Positions 17,355-27,908 of a stretch of DNA of 64,000 nt are shown piece by piece; position 1 is the first letter of the stretch; each line of letters opens with the position of its first letter. The position numbers and the translations under genes are program-made. The stretch comes from Sphingomonadales bacterium EhC05 (GTDB lineage: Bacteria; Pseudomonadota; Alphaproteobacteria; Sphingomonadales; Sphingomonadaceae), in assembly GCA_001650955.1 (NCBI GenBank), contig LXYP01000006.1, positions 1-64,000 on the forward strand, in the 5' to 3' direction. The notes beneath the pieces are model-generated. The model was not told where the DNA came from, did not search any database, and saw nothing but the letters and a program-made list of their open reading frames with translations.

Positions 17355-18470
17355 ATGAGCGACATCGAAGCAATCAAAGACAGATATCTGGAGCAGATTG
17401 AATCTGCTGCCGATGGTGATGCGCTGGAAGCGATTCGTGTCGCTGCGCTTGGTAAAAAGGGCGAAATTTCGCTGCTGCTGAAAACCCTCGGCAAAATGAC
17501 ACAAGAAGAACGCCAGAGCGAAGGGCCGAAGATCAATGGCGCACGTCAGGCGGTCGCCGATGCCATCGCCATGCGTAAAGAGGCCATCGACACCGAAGCG
17601 CTCAACGCCAGGCTAGCGACTGAAAAGCTGGACCTGACATTACCGCCACCATCAACTCCCAAGGGTAGCATTCATCCAGTCAGCCAGGTCATGGACGAGC
17701 TGGCCGAAATATTCGCTGACCTCGGCTTCTCGGTCGCCACTGGCCCAGAGATCGAGGATGATTGGCACAATTTCACCGCGCTCAACATCCCCGACACCCA
17801 CCCGGCGCGGGCGATGCATGACACGTTCTATTTTCCCCAGACCGACGAAGACGGCATGCCGAAACTGCTGCGTACCCATACGTCACCGGTCCAGATCCGC
17901 ACGATGATGGATGTCGCCAAGCAAACCGACGGCGCCGGCAAACCGATCCATATCATCGTTCCGGGTCGCACCTATCGCTCGGACAGCGATGCCACCCATA
18001 CGCCGATGTTCCATCAGGTGGAGGGTCTCGTGATCGACAAAGGCATCCACATGGGTCACCTCAAATGGACGCTCGAAACCTTTGTTCGGGCATTTTTCGA
18101 GCGCGACGATATCACGCTGCGGCTGCGGCCCAGCTATTTTCCATTCACCGAACCTTCGGCAGAAGTCGATCTGGGCTTCACCGTGGAAAAGGGCCGTCGG
18201 ATCATCGGCGGAGACCCGCGCAGCGAAAATGGTGGTTGGATGGAGATATTGGGCTCCGGCATGGTTCATCCCAATGTCATCCGCAACTGCGGGCTCGATC
18301 CCGACGTCTGGCAAGGCTTTGCCTTCGGCTGCGGAATCGACCGGCTGGCGATGTTGAAATATGGCATGGACGATCTTCGCGCGTTTTTTGATGGCGATTT
18401 GCGCTGGGCCGATCATTATGGATTTGATGCGCTGGATGTCCCCACGTTGAGTGGAGGAGTCGGCGCATGA
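17355..18470 (+). CDS. pheS: Phenylalanine--tRNA ligase, alpha subunit
   Basis: 371 residues. An N-terminal coiled-coil tRNA-binding arm (about 1-85) precedes the class II catalytic core with [29 protein letters not shown], the motif 2 region [18 protein letters not shown] and the motif 3 [13 protein letters not shown]. It forms an alpha2-beta2 enzyme with PheT. The start has AGGACAG upstream, and its stop overlaps the pheT start (ATGA). Confidence 0.98.
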   Translation: MSDIEAIKDRYLEQIESAADGDALEAIRVAALGKKGEISLLLKTLGKMTQEERQSEGPKINGARQAVADAIAMRKEAIDTEALNARLATEKLDLTLPPPSTPKGSIHPVSQVMDELAEIFADLGFSVATGPEIEDDWHNFTALNIPDTHPARAMHDTFYFPQTDEDGMPKLLRTHTSPVQIRTMMDVAKQTDGAGKPIHIIVPGRTYRSDSDATHTPMFHQVEGLVIDKGIHMGHLKWTLETFVRAFFERDDITLRLRPSYFPFTEPSAEVDLGFTVEKGRRIIGGDPRSENGGWMEILGSGMVHPNVIRNCGLDPDVWQGFAFGCGIDRLAMLKYGMDDLRAFFDGDLRWADHYGFDALDVPTLSGGVGA

Positions 18471-20839
18471 AATTCTCTTTAAGCTGGCTCAAGGCCCATC
18501 TCGATACCGATGCAAGCCTCACCGAAATCACCGACAAGCTGACCGATATTGGACTTGAACTGGAGGGCATTGAAAATCCCGCCGATGCTTTGCGCGCATT
18601 CCGCGTCGCCAAAGTTGTCGAAGCCGGACCGCATCCCAATGCGGATAAGTTGCAGTTGTTAAAAGTTGACGATGGTGCCGCGGAGCAATGGCAAGTTGTC
18701 TGTGGCGCGCCAAATGCGCGGGCTGGGATGATCGGGGTGTTCGGGCCTCCGGGAACCTATATTCCGGGCAGCGATTTCACTCTGAAACCCGCAAAAATCC
18801 GGGATGTCGAGAGTTTCGGAATGATGTGCAGCGCGCGCGAACTGGAACTTGGCGATGAGCATGACGGTATTATTGAACTGCCGGAAAGCGCTGCCAGCGA
18901 CGTCGGTAAAAGTTACGCCGACTATGCTGATCTGGACGATCCGATCATCGATGTCGCGATCACTCCCAATCGTCAGGACTGTATGGGCGTGCGCGGCATT
19001 GCCCGCGATCTCGCGGCAACCGGCATTGGCAAGCTTAAAACCCTCGACATTCCCAAGATTGACCGGAGCGGCCAGGGCCCTGATGTTGTCACCGAGGACC
19101 CGGAAGGCTGTCCCGCTTTCTTCGGTTGCACCGTCAAATCTGTCACCAACACCGCTTCCCCGGACTGGATGCAGGCGCGGCTCAATTCTGCCGGACAGAA
19201 ATCGATTAACGCGCTGGTTGATATCACCAACTATGTCATGCTCGACCATGGCCGTCCGTTGCATGTCTATGACATCAGCAAACTGAGCGGCGGCCTCGTC
19301 GCGCGCAAAGCCATGGCCGGTGAAAAGCTCACCGCTCTGAACGACAAGGAATATCTGCTCGACGCGACGATGACGGTGATTGCCGATGACAATGGTGCGC
19401 ATGATATTGGCGGCATCATGGGCGGTGCCGCGACGGGTTCGGAAATGAGCACCACCGAAGTGCTGATCGAATGTGCCTATTTCACCCCGGAAAATATCGC
19501 CAAAACCGGTCAGAAACTCCTGCTGACCAGCGACGCGCGACAGCGGTTTGAGCGCGGTGTCGATCCCGCATTTCTCGAAGATGGTATTGATATTGCGACC
19601 GCACTGGTGCTCGACATTTGTGGCGGTACCGCCAGCGAAGTCACCAAGGCCGGGACACCCCCGACCGAACAACGCACGATCCGCTATGCACCGGCACAAT
19701 GTCTGGGGCTCGGCGGCATCGATGTTGCCGAAGACAAACAGCAAGCGATATTGCAAGCGCTGGGCTTTGCCGTCGCGGATGACTGGGCCATCACCATCCC
19801 GACATGGCGGCGCGATGTCCAGGGCTGGCAGGATATTGTCGAAGAGATCATCCGCATCGAAGGGCTGGATGCGATTCCATCGACACCGCTGCCCCGCAAA
19901 GCGGGAGTCGCAAAGCCGACCGCCTCAGCCGCCCAAATGTCCGAGCGCAAAGCCCGCCGCGCGGCAGCGGCGCGCGGCCTCAACGAAGTGGTCAACTGGA
20001 GCTTCATTTCGGAAAAAGAAGCCGCGCCTTTTGGCGGCGGCACATGGTCGCTTGCCAATCCGATCAGCGAAGATCTAAAAGTCATGCGGCCTTCGCTGCT
20101 GCCCGGCCTGATTGCTGCGGCACAACGCAATGCCTCACGCGGAGCGACATCCATCGGTCTGTTCGAAGTCGGCCGTCGCTATCTTGCCGAAACCGAACAT
20201 CCGACCATCGGGCTGCTGCTCTCCGGCGAGCAAAGCGCCCGCAGCTGGCAAGCTGGCGCAGCGAGCAAATATGATGCTTTTGACGCCAAGGCCGAAGTCA
20301 TGGCAATTCTCAAAGCCGCTGGTGCACCAGTCGACAAGCTGATGGATTTCGGGGAAGCAGGAATCCATTATCATCCCGGGCAATCCGGCACTTTGCGACT
20401 GGGTCCCAAGAAAATCCTTGCCGCTTATGGCGCGCTGCATCCCAACGCGACCAAAGCTCTGGGTCTCAAAGGCAGCGCGGTGGGCGCAGAGATTTTCCTC
20501 GATGCAATCCCGCTGAAGAAGAAATCCGGCCATATGCGTGAGGCCTTTGCACCGCCAGCGCTGCAAAGCGTGACTCGCGATTTCGCGTTCATCGTCGATG
20601 CGGACCTGCCGTCAGCCGATCTGGTCCGGGCCGTCAAAGGCGCGGACAAGAAACTGATCACCGGTGCGCGACTCTTTGATCTCTTCGAAGGGCCAAGCGT
20701 CGGCGAAGGCAAGAAATCGCTAGCGGTCGAGATCACCCTCCAACCGCAGGATGCGACTCTCACCGATGAAGATTTGAAAGCGGTTTCGGATAAGGTTGTC
20801 GCCAATGCCAGCAAGCTTGGCGCTGCATTGCGTGGCTGA
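18467..20839 (+). CDS. pheT: Phenylalanine--tRNA ligase, beta subunit
   Basis: 790 residues, normal length. An OB-fold tRNA-binding domain near the N-terminus (about 40-150: [19 protein letters not shown]), B3/B4 editing region, B5 domain and a C-terminal FDX-ACB anticodon domain (about 698-790, [15 protein letters not shown]) are in the expected order. It pairs with PheS, and the beta subunit also hydrolyses mischarged Tyr-tRNA-Phe. The genes overlap by 4 bp. Confidence 0.98.
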   Translation: MKFSLSWLKAHLDTDASLTEITDKLTDIGLELEGIENPADALRAFRVAKVVEAGPHPNADKLQLLKVDDGAAEQWQVVCGAPNARAGMIGVFGPPGTYIPGSDFTLKPAKIRDVESFGMMCSARELELGDEHDGIIELPESAASDVGKSYADYADLDDPIIDVAITPNRQDCMGVRGIARDLAATGIGKLKTLDIPKIDRSGQGPDVVTEDPEGCPAFFGCTVKSVTNTASPDWMQARLNSAGQKSINALVDITNYVMLDHGRPLHVYDISKLSGGLVARKAMAGEKLTALNDKEYLLDATMTVIADDNGAHDIGGIMGGAATGSEMSTTEVLIECAYFTPENIAKTGQKLLLTSDARQRFERGVDPAFLEDGIDIATALVLDICGGTASEVTKAGTPPTEQRTIRYAPAQCLGLGGIDVAEDKQQAILQALGFAVADDWAITIPTWRRDVQGWQDIVEEIIRIEGLDAIPSTPLPRKAGVAKPTASAAQMSERKARRAAAARGLNEVVNWSFISEKEAAPFGGGTWSLANPISEDLKVMRPSLLPGLIAAAQRNASRGATSIGLFEVGRRYLAETEHPTIGLLLSGEQSARSWQAGAASKYDAFDAKAEVMAILKAAGAPVDKLMDFGEAGIHYHPGQSGTLRLGPKKILAAYGALHPNATKALGLKGSAVGAEIFLDAIPLKKKSGHMREAFAPPALQSVTRDFAFIVDADLPSADLVRAVKGADKKLITGARLFDLFEGPSVGEGKKSLAVEITLQPQDATLTDEDLKAVSDKVVANASKLGAALRG

Positions 20840-21731
20840 ATCGTCGCCTCCACAATCATGGATCAGGATCGGGTCTGACGGCTTGTCCGCCCGAATCAAT
20901 CCGTTGGGCGCAGAACTCTCGTCGCTGCAAGATCGCGAAGGCGGCGAGCTGATGACCGATGCCGATCCGGCTTTCTGGTCCGGTCGGGCACCGTTGCTCT
21001 TTCCGATTGTCGGCCAGTTGCGCCACGATCAATATCGGCTGGGCGATCAGATCTATGATCTTGAGAAGCACGGCTTCGCAAGGCGGAAGCAATTTGAACT
21101 CGTCGAACAGGATGACCATCGCGTTTTGTTTCGCCTCGCCGCTACCGACGAAACCCGTGCCCAATATCCATTTGAATTTGTCCTGACCATGGCGTTTGAA
21201 ATCGCTGGCGATCAATTGCGCATGACAGCGACAATCATCAACACGGGCGATAAGCCGATGCCATTCAGTTTCGGGTTCCATCCCGCTTTCGCCTGGCCGC
21301 TGCCTTATGATAGCGTCGCCGAGGATCATCAGGTCATTTTCACCAAACCGGAACCCGCACCGATCCGCCGGATCGGCATCGAGCCCGGGCTGATAGAAGC
21401 CGAACATCACGACAGCCCGGTCGTCGACAATATCTTCAGCCCGCGCTTTGCGCATTTCGACGATGATGCAATCATCTGGGATGAACTGCAAAGCCGGGCG
21501 CTATCATGGGGTGGGCCGGGCGATCCGGTGCTCGACATCGAATTCCCCGACACGCCGATGCTTGGTATCTGGCAGAAACCGGGCGCTCGCTACCTCTGCA
21601 TCGAACCATGGGCTGGCATGGCGGACCCTGTCGGCTTTGAGGGTGATTTTACCGAGAAGCCCGGCATCATGATTCTCGACAGCGGCGCAGAACAATCGTT
21701 CCGGATGAACATCCGCCTCAAGGAAAGCTGA
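20832..21731 (+). CDS. Aldose 1-epimerase family protein
   Basis: About 299 residues from a GTG at 20832 that overlaps the pheT stop; earlier in-frame TTG/ATG codons at 20796 and 20805 lie inside pheT, so the start is uncertain. It has the galactose-mutarotase beta-sandwich pattern: NPLGAELSSLQDREG, HGFARRKQFEL, SFGFHPAFAWPL with the catalytic-type histidine, and CIEPWAGMADPVG with a carboxylate candidate. Members interconvert anomers of sugars or sugar phosphates. It is not next to the gal locus. Confidence 0.85.
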   Translation: MAESSPPQSWIRIGSDGLSARINPLGAELSSLQDREGGELMTDADPAFWSGRAPLLFPIVGQLRHDQYRLGDQIYDLEKHGFARRKQFELVEQDDHRVLFRLAATDETRAQYPFEFVLTMAFEIAGDQLRMTATIINTGDKPMPFSFGFHPAFAWPLPYDSVAEDHQVIFTKPEPAPIRRIGIEPGLIEAEHHDSPVVDNIFSPRFAHFDDDAIIWDELQSRALSWGGPGDPVLDIEFPDTPMLGIWQKPGARYLCIEPWAGMADPVGFEGDFTEKPGIMILDSGAEQSFRMNIRLKES

Positions 21732-21794
21732 CCAGACGGTTGATTTGCCTCACAGTCCGTCTATCTGCGTCTCTATTCCATTTGAAAGCCTGTC

Positions 21795-23357
21795 ATGACC
21801 AATCCACGCCGCACCTTTGCGATTATTTCCCACCCTGATGCTGGTAAAACCACGCTGACCGAAAAGCTGCTGCTCAAAGGCGGCGCGATTCACCTGGCGG
21901 GCGAAGTCAAGGCACGGGGCGACAATCGGCGCGCTCGGTCAGACTGGATGAAGATCGAACAACAACGCGGAATTTCGGTGACTTCCAGTGTCATGACCTT
22001 TGAACGCAACGGCATCGTCTTCAACCTGCTCGACACGCCGGGCCATGAGGATTTTTCCGAGGATACCTATCGCACACTCACCGCCGTCGACAGCGCGATC
22101 ATGGTGATTGATGCCGCGAGCGGTATCGAGGCACAGACTTTGAAGCTGTTCGAAGTCTGCCGGATGCGCAACGTGCCGATCATCACCTTCATCAACAAGG
22201 TCGACCGCGAAGGCCGCGATCCGTTCGAACTGCTCGACGAAGTTGCCGACAAGCTCGCCCTCGATGTCTGCCCGATGAGCTGGCCCACCGGCATGGGCGG
22301 GCAGTTTGAAGGGGTATATGATCTGGTCCGCAACGAGCTTCACCAGCCAGCCGGCGACAGCAAACAATATGATGGCGTATCGCAGCAATTCACTGGTCTC
22401 GACGATCCGAAACTGGCCGACGTGCTGAGCGAAGGCGCTTATGAGCGGCTGACCGGCGAAGGCGAACTGGCGCAGGGCGGCTATAGCAGTTTCGATCTCG
22501 AGGCCTATCAGAATGGCGACCTGACCCCGGTTTATTTTGGCTCTGCCCTGAAACAATTTGGCGTTGAAGAGCTGATCGAGGCGATTGCCCAACATGCCCC
22601 GCCGCCGCGCCCGCAACCTGCGGAACCCGCTCCGATCGATCCAGCGAGCAGCGACGTCACCGGCTTTATCTTCAAGATCCAGGCCAATATGGACCCGCAA
22701 CACCGCGACCGGATCGCGTTCATGCGGCTATGCTCCGGCGAGTTCAAACGCGGGATGAAACTGACGCCTTCCGGGCTCGGCAAGCCGATCGCCATCCATT
22801 CGCCAATCCTGTTCTTCGCGCAGGACCGCGAAATTGCCGATACCGCCGAACCGGGCGATATCATCGGCATCCCCAACCATGGCACGCTGCGGGTCGGCGA
22901 TACATTGAGCGAAAAAAACCAGGTCCGGATTACCGGACTGCCAAATTTCGCGCCGGAAATTCTCCGCCGCGTGATCCTGCGTGATCCGACCAAGACTAAG
23001 CAGCTGCGCAAGGCGCTGGATGATCTGTCGGAAGAAGGCGTTGTCCAGGTCTTCTATCCCGAACTGGGTGCCAACTGGATTATCGGCGTGGTCGGGCAGT
23101 TGCAGCTGGAGGTGCTCGTCTCGCGACTGGAGGCAGAATATAAGGTCGATGCCTATCTTGAAATGGCTCCGTTTGAAACCGCGCGCTGGATTGGCGGCGA
23201 CGAAACCACGATCGCCGCTTTTGCTAACATCAACCAGAGCGCATTGGCGAAAGACCGCGATGACAATCTGGTGTTTTTGGCCAAGTCAGCTTGGGATGTC
23301 AGCTATCAGGAAGAGCGCAATCCGGAGCTTAAGTTCAGTGCTACACGCGAACGCTAG
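21795..23357 (+). CDS. prfC: Peptide chain release factor 3
   Basis: 520 residues, translation GTPase. Motifs: G1 SHPDAGKTT (12-20), switch region with QQRGISVTSSVM, G3 DTPGH and G4 NKVDRE, followed by the RF3-specific domains II and III (ELGANWIIGVVGQLQLEV). It recycles RF1/RF2 from the ribosome after peptide release. The gene itself ends in TAG, showing that amber is a normal stop in this genome. Confidence 0.97.
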   Translation: MTNPRRTFAIISHPDAGKTTLTEKLLLKGGAIHLAGEVKARGDNRRARSDWMKIEQQRGISVTSSVMTFERNGIVFNLLDTPGHEDFSEDTYRTLTAVDSAIMVIDAASGIEAQTLKLFEVCRMRNVPIITFINKVDREGRDPFELLDEVADKLALDVCPMSWPTGMGGQFEGVYDLVRNELHQPAGDSKQYDGVSQQFTGLDDPKLADVLSEGAYERLTGEGELAQGGYSSFDLEAYQNGDLTPVYFGSALKQFGVEELIEAIAQHAPPPRPQPAEPAPIDPASSDVTGFIFKIQANMDPQHRDRIAFMRLCSGEFKRGMKLTPSGLGKPIAIHSPILFFAQDREIADTAEPGDIIGIPNHGTLRVGDTLSEKNQVRITGLPNFAPEILRRVILRDPTKTKQLRKALDDLSEEGVVQVFYPELGANWIIGVVGQLQLEVLVSRLEAEYKVDAYLEMAPFETARWIGGDETTIAAFANINQSALAKDRDDNLVFLAKSAWDVSYQEERNPELKFSATRER

Positions 23358-23417
23358 TTCGCTTCACTGATCAAACTGCGCCAATCCTAGCCCGTGACGC
23401 AGAATATCGACGATCAA

Positions 23418-24911
23418 TCAAGCCGTGATCGCATATTGCTTATCCCCGGCTCCGCGGCACATTTGCTTGGAAATGCGGGTTTCTTCTCCGTCGATGATCG
23501 CGACATCGGTGATTGTCATGCATTTGCGGCCATTCGGCTGCACGTTCAACGCGGTCACGGTTGAGGAACCGGACACGCCGCCGCGAGTTGGACTTTTCCA
23601 TTCGGCAACTGCGCCCACTTTTTCCTGTTGTGTCACGGCCATGGTGGCCTCAACGGCCTTTTCCTGTTCCGGTTTGTCAAGCTTACATGCAATCTCGCCC
23701 ACCAGAGCGGCACCAACTGCACTAGCGAGCAACGTACCGACATCATCCAGGCCTGCCACAGCGCCAACAACGCCGCCAAAAATCGATCCAAGCAATTGCC
23801 CCCGACCGCGAGATTTTGCACAGGAGCCGCCTTTTTTGGACTTTTTCCGTTTCTTGGCTTTCTTGACCTTTTTGGCCTCCGCTTTCCGGACTTCCTTGGC
23901 TTTTTCGGTTGTTATCATCTTGCCGTCGGCATCCATTTCAACTTCCACAAGATTGCCATTCTCGTCGACCAAATTCATATAGCCGTAATTGTCCGGAACC
24001 GGATATCCGTTGCAGCCTGTGTTGTAACAATAGCGATCGCTGAGATAGTTGCGGTCCAGCTCGTAGAGCTTTTCCGCGGCACGATAGACAGCCATATTCT
24101 TCCCATCAGGGTCTGAAGCCCCATGTTCCAGCATCATATCGTCAAAAAATCTATCTCGACTGGCGGCCGAAAACTCCATTCGCCCGGCCACCTTCTCGGT
24201 GTAAATCGCTGAAATTTCATCCTGATGCTCGTTCATGCGCTTGCGATAAGCAACAAGAACATCCGTATAATAATTGTCGAGCGCGATTGTGCAGCTGTTG
24301 ATGTTGATCGCTTTGTCATGAGGATCAGGCAAATGCAGATGATCCTCTCGACAATCGGGATAGTCTTTTTGCAAAAGCACGGGCGTTGGCGGCAATATTG
24401 GCAGATCCGGTTCGGCTTGCGTAGGCGGGATATAAGCCCGGTCCTCGGGTGCCAGTTCCGCAGGCGTCACCGTTTCAACCGATTGGTCGACAGGTGCCAC
24501 TCTCGCCTGCGTTTGCGGCACAGACGTCGCTTCTATATATGGTGCAGCCGTTTGGGACGGCGGTGCATTATCAACCGGCTGCAAGCTTTGCGGCGCAGTC
24601 GAAAATCCACGATTTTGTTCAAATGACATTGGCGTTGCTGCCGCCGGGGTCGAAGCCGGAGGATTCGGTTCCTGGACAGTCGCTGGTTGAGGTGCTGCCC
24701 GCAACGACCTGATCTTCTTGCCAGCAAGATCCGCAAACAGGCCATCAGGAAATTGTTCGAGATAGGTTTGATAGGCTGGAATCTCGTTCGCGGTAGATGC
24801 CTGACGCCAGGCCAATGCATCTTGCGTCGATGGATCTACCGACTGCGCAGCGACGCCGGGTGCCAGCATCCAGGCTGCCAGACATATTAGCAATTTCAAC
24901 TTAGGCATCAT
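23418..24911 (-). CDS. Secreted glycine-zipper envelope protein with Lys-rich segment
   Basis: 497 residues. A signal peptide ends near GVAAQ (20-23). The first domain (about 25-70) has YQTYLEQFPDGLFADLAGKK, like repeats before SPOR/TPR modules. A long Pro/Ala/Gln linker (about 71-180) follows, then a Cys-containing middle domain (C187, C207, C295, C300). An extremely lysine-rich stretch (337-361) precedes a glycine zipper (371-409, LLGSIFGGVVGAVAGL...) of the 17-kDa surface-antigen type, and the tail contains two Cys (C464, C485). The glycine zipper suggests outer-membrane association. The combination is not one I can name. Confidence 0.75.
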   Translation of the reverse strand: MMPKLKLLICLAAWMLAPGVAAQSVDPSTQDALAWRQASTANEIPAYQTYLEQFPDGLFADLAGKKIRSLRAAPQPATVQEPNPPASTPAAATPMSFEQNRGFSTAPQSLQPVDNAPPSQTAAPYIEATSVPQTQARVAPVDQSVETVTPAELAPEDRAYIPPTQAEPDLPILPPTPVLLQKDYPDCREDHLHLPDPHDKAININSCTIALDNYYTDVLVAYRKRMNEHQDEISAIYTEKVAGRMEFSAASRDRFFDDMMLEHGASDPDGKNMAVYRAAEKLYELDRNYLSDRYCYNTGCNGYPVPDNYGYMNLVDENGNLVEVEMDADGKMITTEKAKEVRKAEAKKVKKAKKRKKSKKGGSCAKSRGRGQLLGSIFGGVVGAVAGLDDVGTLLASAVGAALVGEIACKLDKPEQEKAVEATMAVTQQEKVGAVAEWKSPTRGGVSGSSTVTALNVQPNGRKCMTITDVAIIDGEETRISKQMCRGAGDKQYAITA

Positions 24912-25100
24912 AAGCCCCCCGCTATGTCACTATACCCATATGCTGCGGCGTCAATGCCAATATCAAACTTGTAGCAACCGCTCTGATAGCCATGAATGCC
25001 ACCGCACTGCTGATTGGAACGCACTGTTTTCATTGCTAGAATAACAGAGGCAAGGCAAAAACTCTATACAGAGCCGCAACATTGCGTCACAAGCTCAATC

Positions 25101-25874
25101 ATGGAATTGAAACTGAAAAACAGAGTCGTGCTGGTAACGGCGGGCAGCAAGGGCATTGGTCTCGCCACCGCATTAGGGTTTCACGCCTGCGGAGCGAAAG
25201 TCGCCATTTGCGGCCGTTCGCAGGACAAGCTCGACGCCGCAGCTGCGCAGTTACCAGGTTGTCTGGCGCTCGTTGGTGATGTCTCAAAGTCGCAAGATAT
25301 CGAACGTGTCATCGCAACGGTGACTGAAAAATTCGGCGGCATTGATATTCTGGTAAACAACGCCGGTGGCCCCCCGCCCGGTACGTTCGAAGACTTGGCT
25401 GACGATGACTGGGAGAATGCGGTCCAACTCACTCTAATGTCTGTGGTCCGCGCCACACGTCTGGTGCTGCCGCATATGCGAAAGCAAAAATGGGGACGAA
25501 TCATCAATATTTCCTCCTCTGGCGTCCGCCAGCCGGTGCCAGGACTCACTCTGTCCAACAGCATTCGCATGGCAGTTCTGGGCTGGGCCAAGACTCTCGC
25601 CAATCAGGTCGCGGGTGACAATATTCTGGTCAATACCGTATGCCCCGGCTTCACGCGCACCGATCGCGTCACCCAGATTCTCGAACAGCAATCGGCTGCC
25701 ACCGGGAAAAGCACAGACGAGATAGCCGCAGCGATAGCCGTCCAGATTCCCTTACAACGCATCGGCGAACCCGAAGAAATCGCGAATCTTGCGGTTTTCC
25801 TGGGGTCCGAAGCGGCCAGCTTCATCACCGGCACCGCGATTCAAGTCGACGGCGGGTCGGTGCAAGTGCCCTAA
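25101..25874 (+). CDS. Atypical SDR-family oxidoreductase
   Basis: 257 residues from the ATG at 25101; earlier in-frame starts give a non-family N-terminus. The Rossmann motif T13-A-G-S-K-G-I-G20 and N86-N-A-G are typical of short-chain dehydrogenases. Serines 138-140 fit the catalytic serine, but the YxxxK pair is replaced by S152-N-S-I-R156. This matches a subgroup of FabG-like SDRs known to lack the normal catalytic tetrad. The C-terminus has the usual FLGSEAASFITG...VDGG. Its stop overlaps the convergent NRDE gene. Substrate unknown. Confidence 0.85.
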   Translation: MELKLKNRVVLVTAGSKGIGLATALGFHACGAKVAICGRSQDKLDAAAAQLPGCLALVGDVSKSQDIERVIATVTEKFGGIDILVNNAGGPPPGTFEDLADDDWENAVQLTLMSVVRATRLVLPHMRKQKWGRIINISSSGVRQPVPGLTLSNSIRMAVLGWAKTLANQVAGDNILVNTVCPGFTRTDRVTQILEQQSAATGKSTDEIAAAIAVQIPLQRIGEPEEIANLAVFLGSEAASFITGTAIQVDGGSVQVP

Positions 25875-26638
25875 GCGGAATTTGGCCAGGAAAAAGACAA
25901 TTTACTCTCGCCGATCGCTTCGCCAGATGGCGCGAACCGGCGCTCCAGGATCATGCCTCCTCCGGCTTGATCAATCGCAACCACCGTGCTGCAGCGTGTT
26001 CCATAAGCAGGATTGCGGATGAATATCGCACTATGTTGCGGTTCAAGTTCGGTTGGTCCCGGCGGACTGGATACCGTCTCGGGCTCAAAGGTTCGTGGAT
26101 CGCTCAGACTATCCAATAGCTGTTCCGGATGATCCCTGTCTGCAGCAAGCCATGCGTCCAATTGCGCGTTGAGATGCGGGGACTTGGGCCATGGCGAATC
26201 GACCGGTCCGTTTGACAGGCCGTGCACGCCTGGTTCCAGCACAATGCTTTCCTGACGCGGCCTGCTGGAATGGATGACTGCCTGATCGCCTTCCACGGTG
26301 ATCAGATTGAAGGGATTGAAATCGGCATATTGGGTTGAAGCCAGATCGGCGTAGCGCCCATGTCCCGCCAAAAAGTCCCTCAAAAGGTCGCCGCGAGACG
26401 CGCGTTCGGGTTGCGGCGCGCCAAAACCATATAGATTCGTCACAACCGCAAAGCGCCCTTCTTCGGACACTCCCAGCCAGGTCCCGCCGGCTATTGCATC
26501 GCGGCCGGCCAGAAGATGATCATATGTTTCCCAGCGGTGCAGCGATTCGGCGGGACGCGCGTGCAATTCATCCCGATTGCCAATGGCAACCATTTGCCAT
26601 CGAGGATGGGCTTTCCAGGCAAAGGCAACGATGCACAT
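25871..26638 (-). CDS. NRDE-family protein (TANGO2-like)
   Basis: 255 residues. The N-terminus MCIVAFAWKAHPRW followed by the signature GNRDEL and GGTWLGVSEEGRFAVVTNL identifies the NRDE/TANGO2 family. The invariant Cys2 resembles an N-terminal nucleophile, but the biochemical function in bacteria is unclear; eukaryotic homologues are linked to Golgi organisation and lipid or heme handling. It is convergent with the SDR gene, with stop codons overlapping by 4 bp. Confidence 0.88.
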   Translation of the reverse strand: MCIVAFAWKAHPRWQMVAIGNRDELHARPAESLHRWETYDHLLAGRDAIAGGTWLGVSEEGRFAVVTNLYGFGAPQPERASRGDLLRDFLAGHGRYADLASTQYADFNPFNLITVEGDQAVIHSSRPRQESIVLEPGVHGLSNGPVDSPWPKSPHLNAQLDAWLAADRDHPEQLLDSLSDPRTFEPETVSSPPGPTELEPQHSAIFIRNPAYGTRCSTVVAIDQAGGGMILERRFAPSGEAIGESKLSFSWPNSA

Positions 26639-26886
26639 CGTCGGAGTAATACAATATGATATTCATCTTGCGAGTGAATTCTGCTGACGTCCAAAAATAT
26701 CGCCGGCTCAGGTCATGATCCATGGATGCCATCCGGCGGCCCGAAGCTGCTGCGACCAAAATAGCGGCGAAATCAGAGTCACGAAAAAGACGGATCATCG
26801 CTGCTGGTCAAAGCTGAACGGAGCATTTGGCGTACCGGCGATAAGAGAATGACCAATATGTGCACTGGGTGCCTGGCCTTGAACCA

Positions 26887-27477
26887 TCACCGCCGCAGCA
26901 AGAATACCGCATGTTCTGCGAGCAAATTGGCGATACCGCGCCCGGTCTGCTTGTCTCCGCTCAAAAACCATTGTCCCTCTTGCGCGAGCTTGCCATCCCG
27001 CACCAGCGCCCGAAAATCATCAATCGTGACATGATGGATATTGGGCGTATCATACCAGCTTTGTGGCAACAGCCGGGTGACCGGCATACGGCCACCGAAC
27101 AATAATGACATACGCACGCGCCAATGCGCGAAATTGGGGAAGCTCACAAAGGCCTGCTTGCCGATACGTAGCAATTGTTCCAGCATGATATCTGGTCGGT
27201 GGGTGGTCTGCAATGTCTGGCTGAGTATCGCATAGTCAAAACTATCGTCGGGATAAGTGGCAAGATCACTGCCGGCGTCACCCTGGACGACCGACAGACC
27301 TTTGGCGACCGCACTGGCCACATTGACGGGATCAATCTCCAGCCCGCGCGCATCGCAGCCCTTATTATCACGCAGTGCCGCCATTAGCGCACCATCACCA
27401 CAGCCGATATCAAGCACGCGGCTTCCCGGCACAATATTGTCGGCGATGATTTGCAGGTCGGGACGGAGTTTGGTCAT
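26887..27477 (-). CDS. metW: Methionine biosynthesis protein MetW
   Basis: 196 residues. A methyltransferase-like fold is indicated by RVLDIGCGDGALMAAL and GLEIDP, with the family-specific SQTLQTTHRPD and FPNFAHWRVRMSLLFGGRMPVT. MetW partners MetX in homoserine acylation in many proteobacteria. It is the last gene of metX-GNAT-metW, with 4-bp overlaps throughout, so all three are likely translationally coupled. Confidence 0.95.
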   Translation of the reverse strand: MTKLRPDLQIIADNIVPGSRVLDIGCGDGALMAALRDNKGCDARGLEIDPVNVASAVAKGLSVVQGDAGSDLATYPDDSFDYAILSQTLQTTHRPDIMLEQLLRIGKQAFVSFPNFAHWRVRMSLLFGGRMPVTRLLPQSWYDTPNIHHVTIDDFRALVRDGKLAQEGQWFLSGDKQTGRGIANLLAEHAVFLLRR

Positions 27478-27908
27478 TGGTAGACACTTTCATCCAGTCT
27501 GATCAACATGCGTTCGGGATGATCAGATGCCTTCCAACCCAGCTTTTGATAGACGCCATGGGCATCGCGGGTGAACAATAGCCAGATTCGCTGTCCCTGC
27601 AATTTCGGATGATCCTGAAAATAGGCAACCATCGTCCGTGCCAGGCCACGTCCCCGATGCTCCTGCAGGACATAGACATCACTCAGATAGGAGAAAGTGG
27701 CATAATCTGTGATCAATCTTGCCATCGCGACCTGCTGTCGGCCATGAAAGACAGCCAGGCAAAAAGACGCATCCATTGCACGCCGAAGCGTCTCGAGCGG
27801 AATATTTTTTGACCAATATGCGTCTTGCAGAAAACCATGCGCCGCGATGACATCAATCCTGGATTGATCCTCGGTAAGTTCATAGCCCTCGGGTAAAGAA
27901 TATTTCAC
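27474..27908 (-). CDS. GNAT-family N-acetyltransferase between metX and metW
   Basis: 144 residues with the GNAT acetyl-CoA loop Q-E-H-R-G-R-G-L-A following SYLSDVYVL, and a C-terminal [17 protein letters not shown] motif. GNATs move an acetyl group from acetyl-CoA to amines. Both ends overlap its neighbours by 4 bp, so it is embedded in the metX-metW operon, where usually no gene lies between. Substrate unknown; a link to methionine metabolism or to modification of MetX/MetW would be inference from position only. Confidence 0.9.
   Translation of the reverse strand: MKYSLPEGYELTEDQSRIDVIAAHGFLQDAYWSKNIPLETLRRAMDASFCLAVFHGRQQVAMARLITDYATFSYLSDVYVLQEHRGRGLARTMVAYFQDHPKLQGQRIWLLFTRDAHGVYQKLGWKASDHPERMLIRLDESVYQ

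Noticed and set aside
18659-19756. 365-codon open frame antisense to pheT
   Set aside because: Lies fully inside the pheT coding region on the other strand, with no family-like motifs. Long antisense frames are common in this codon usage.
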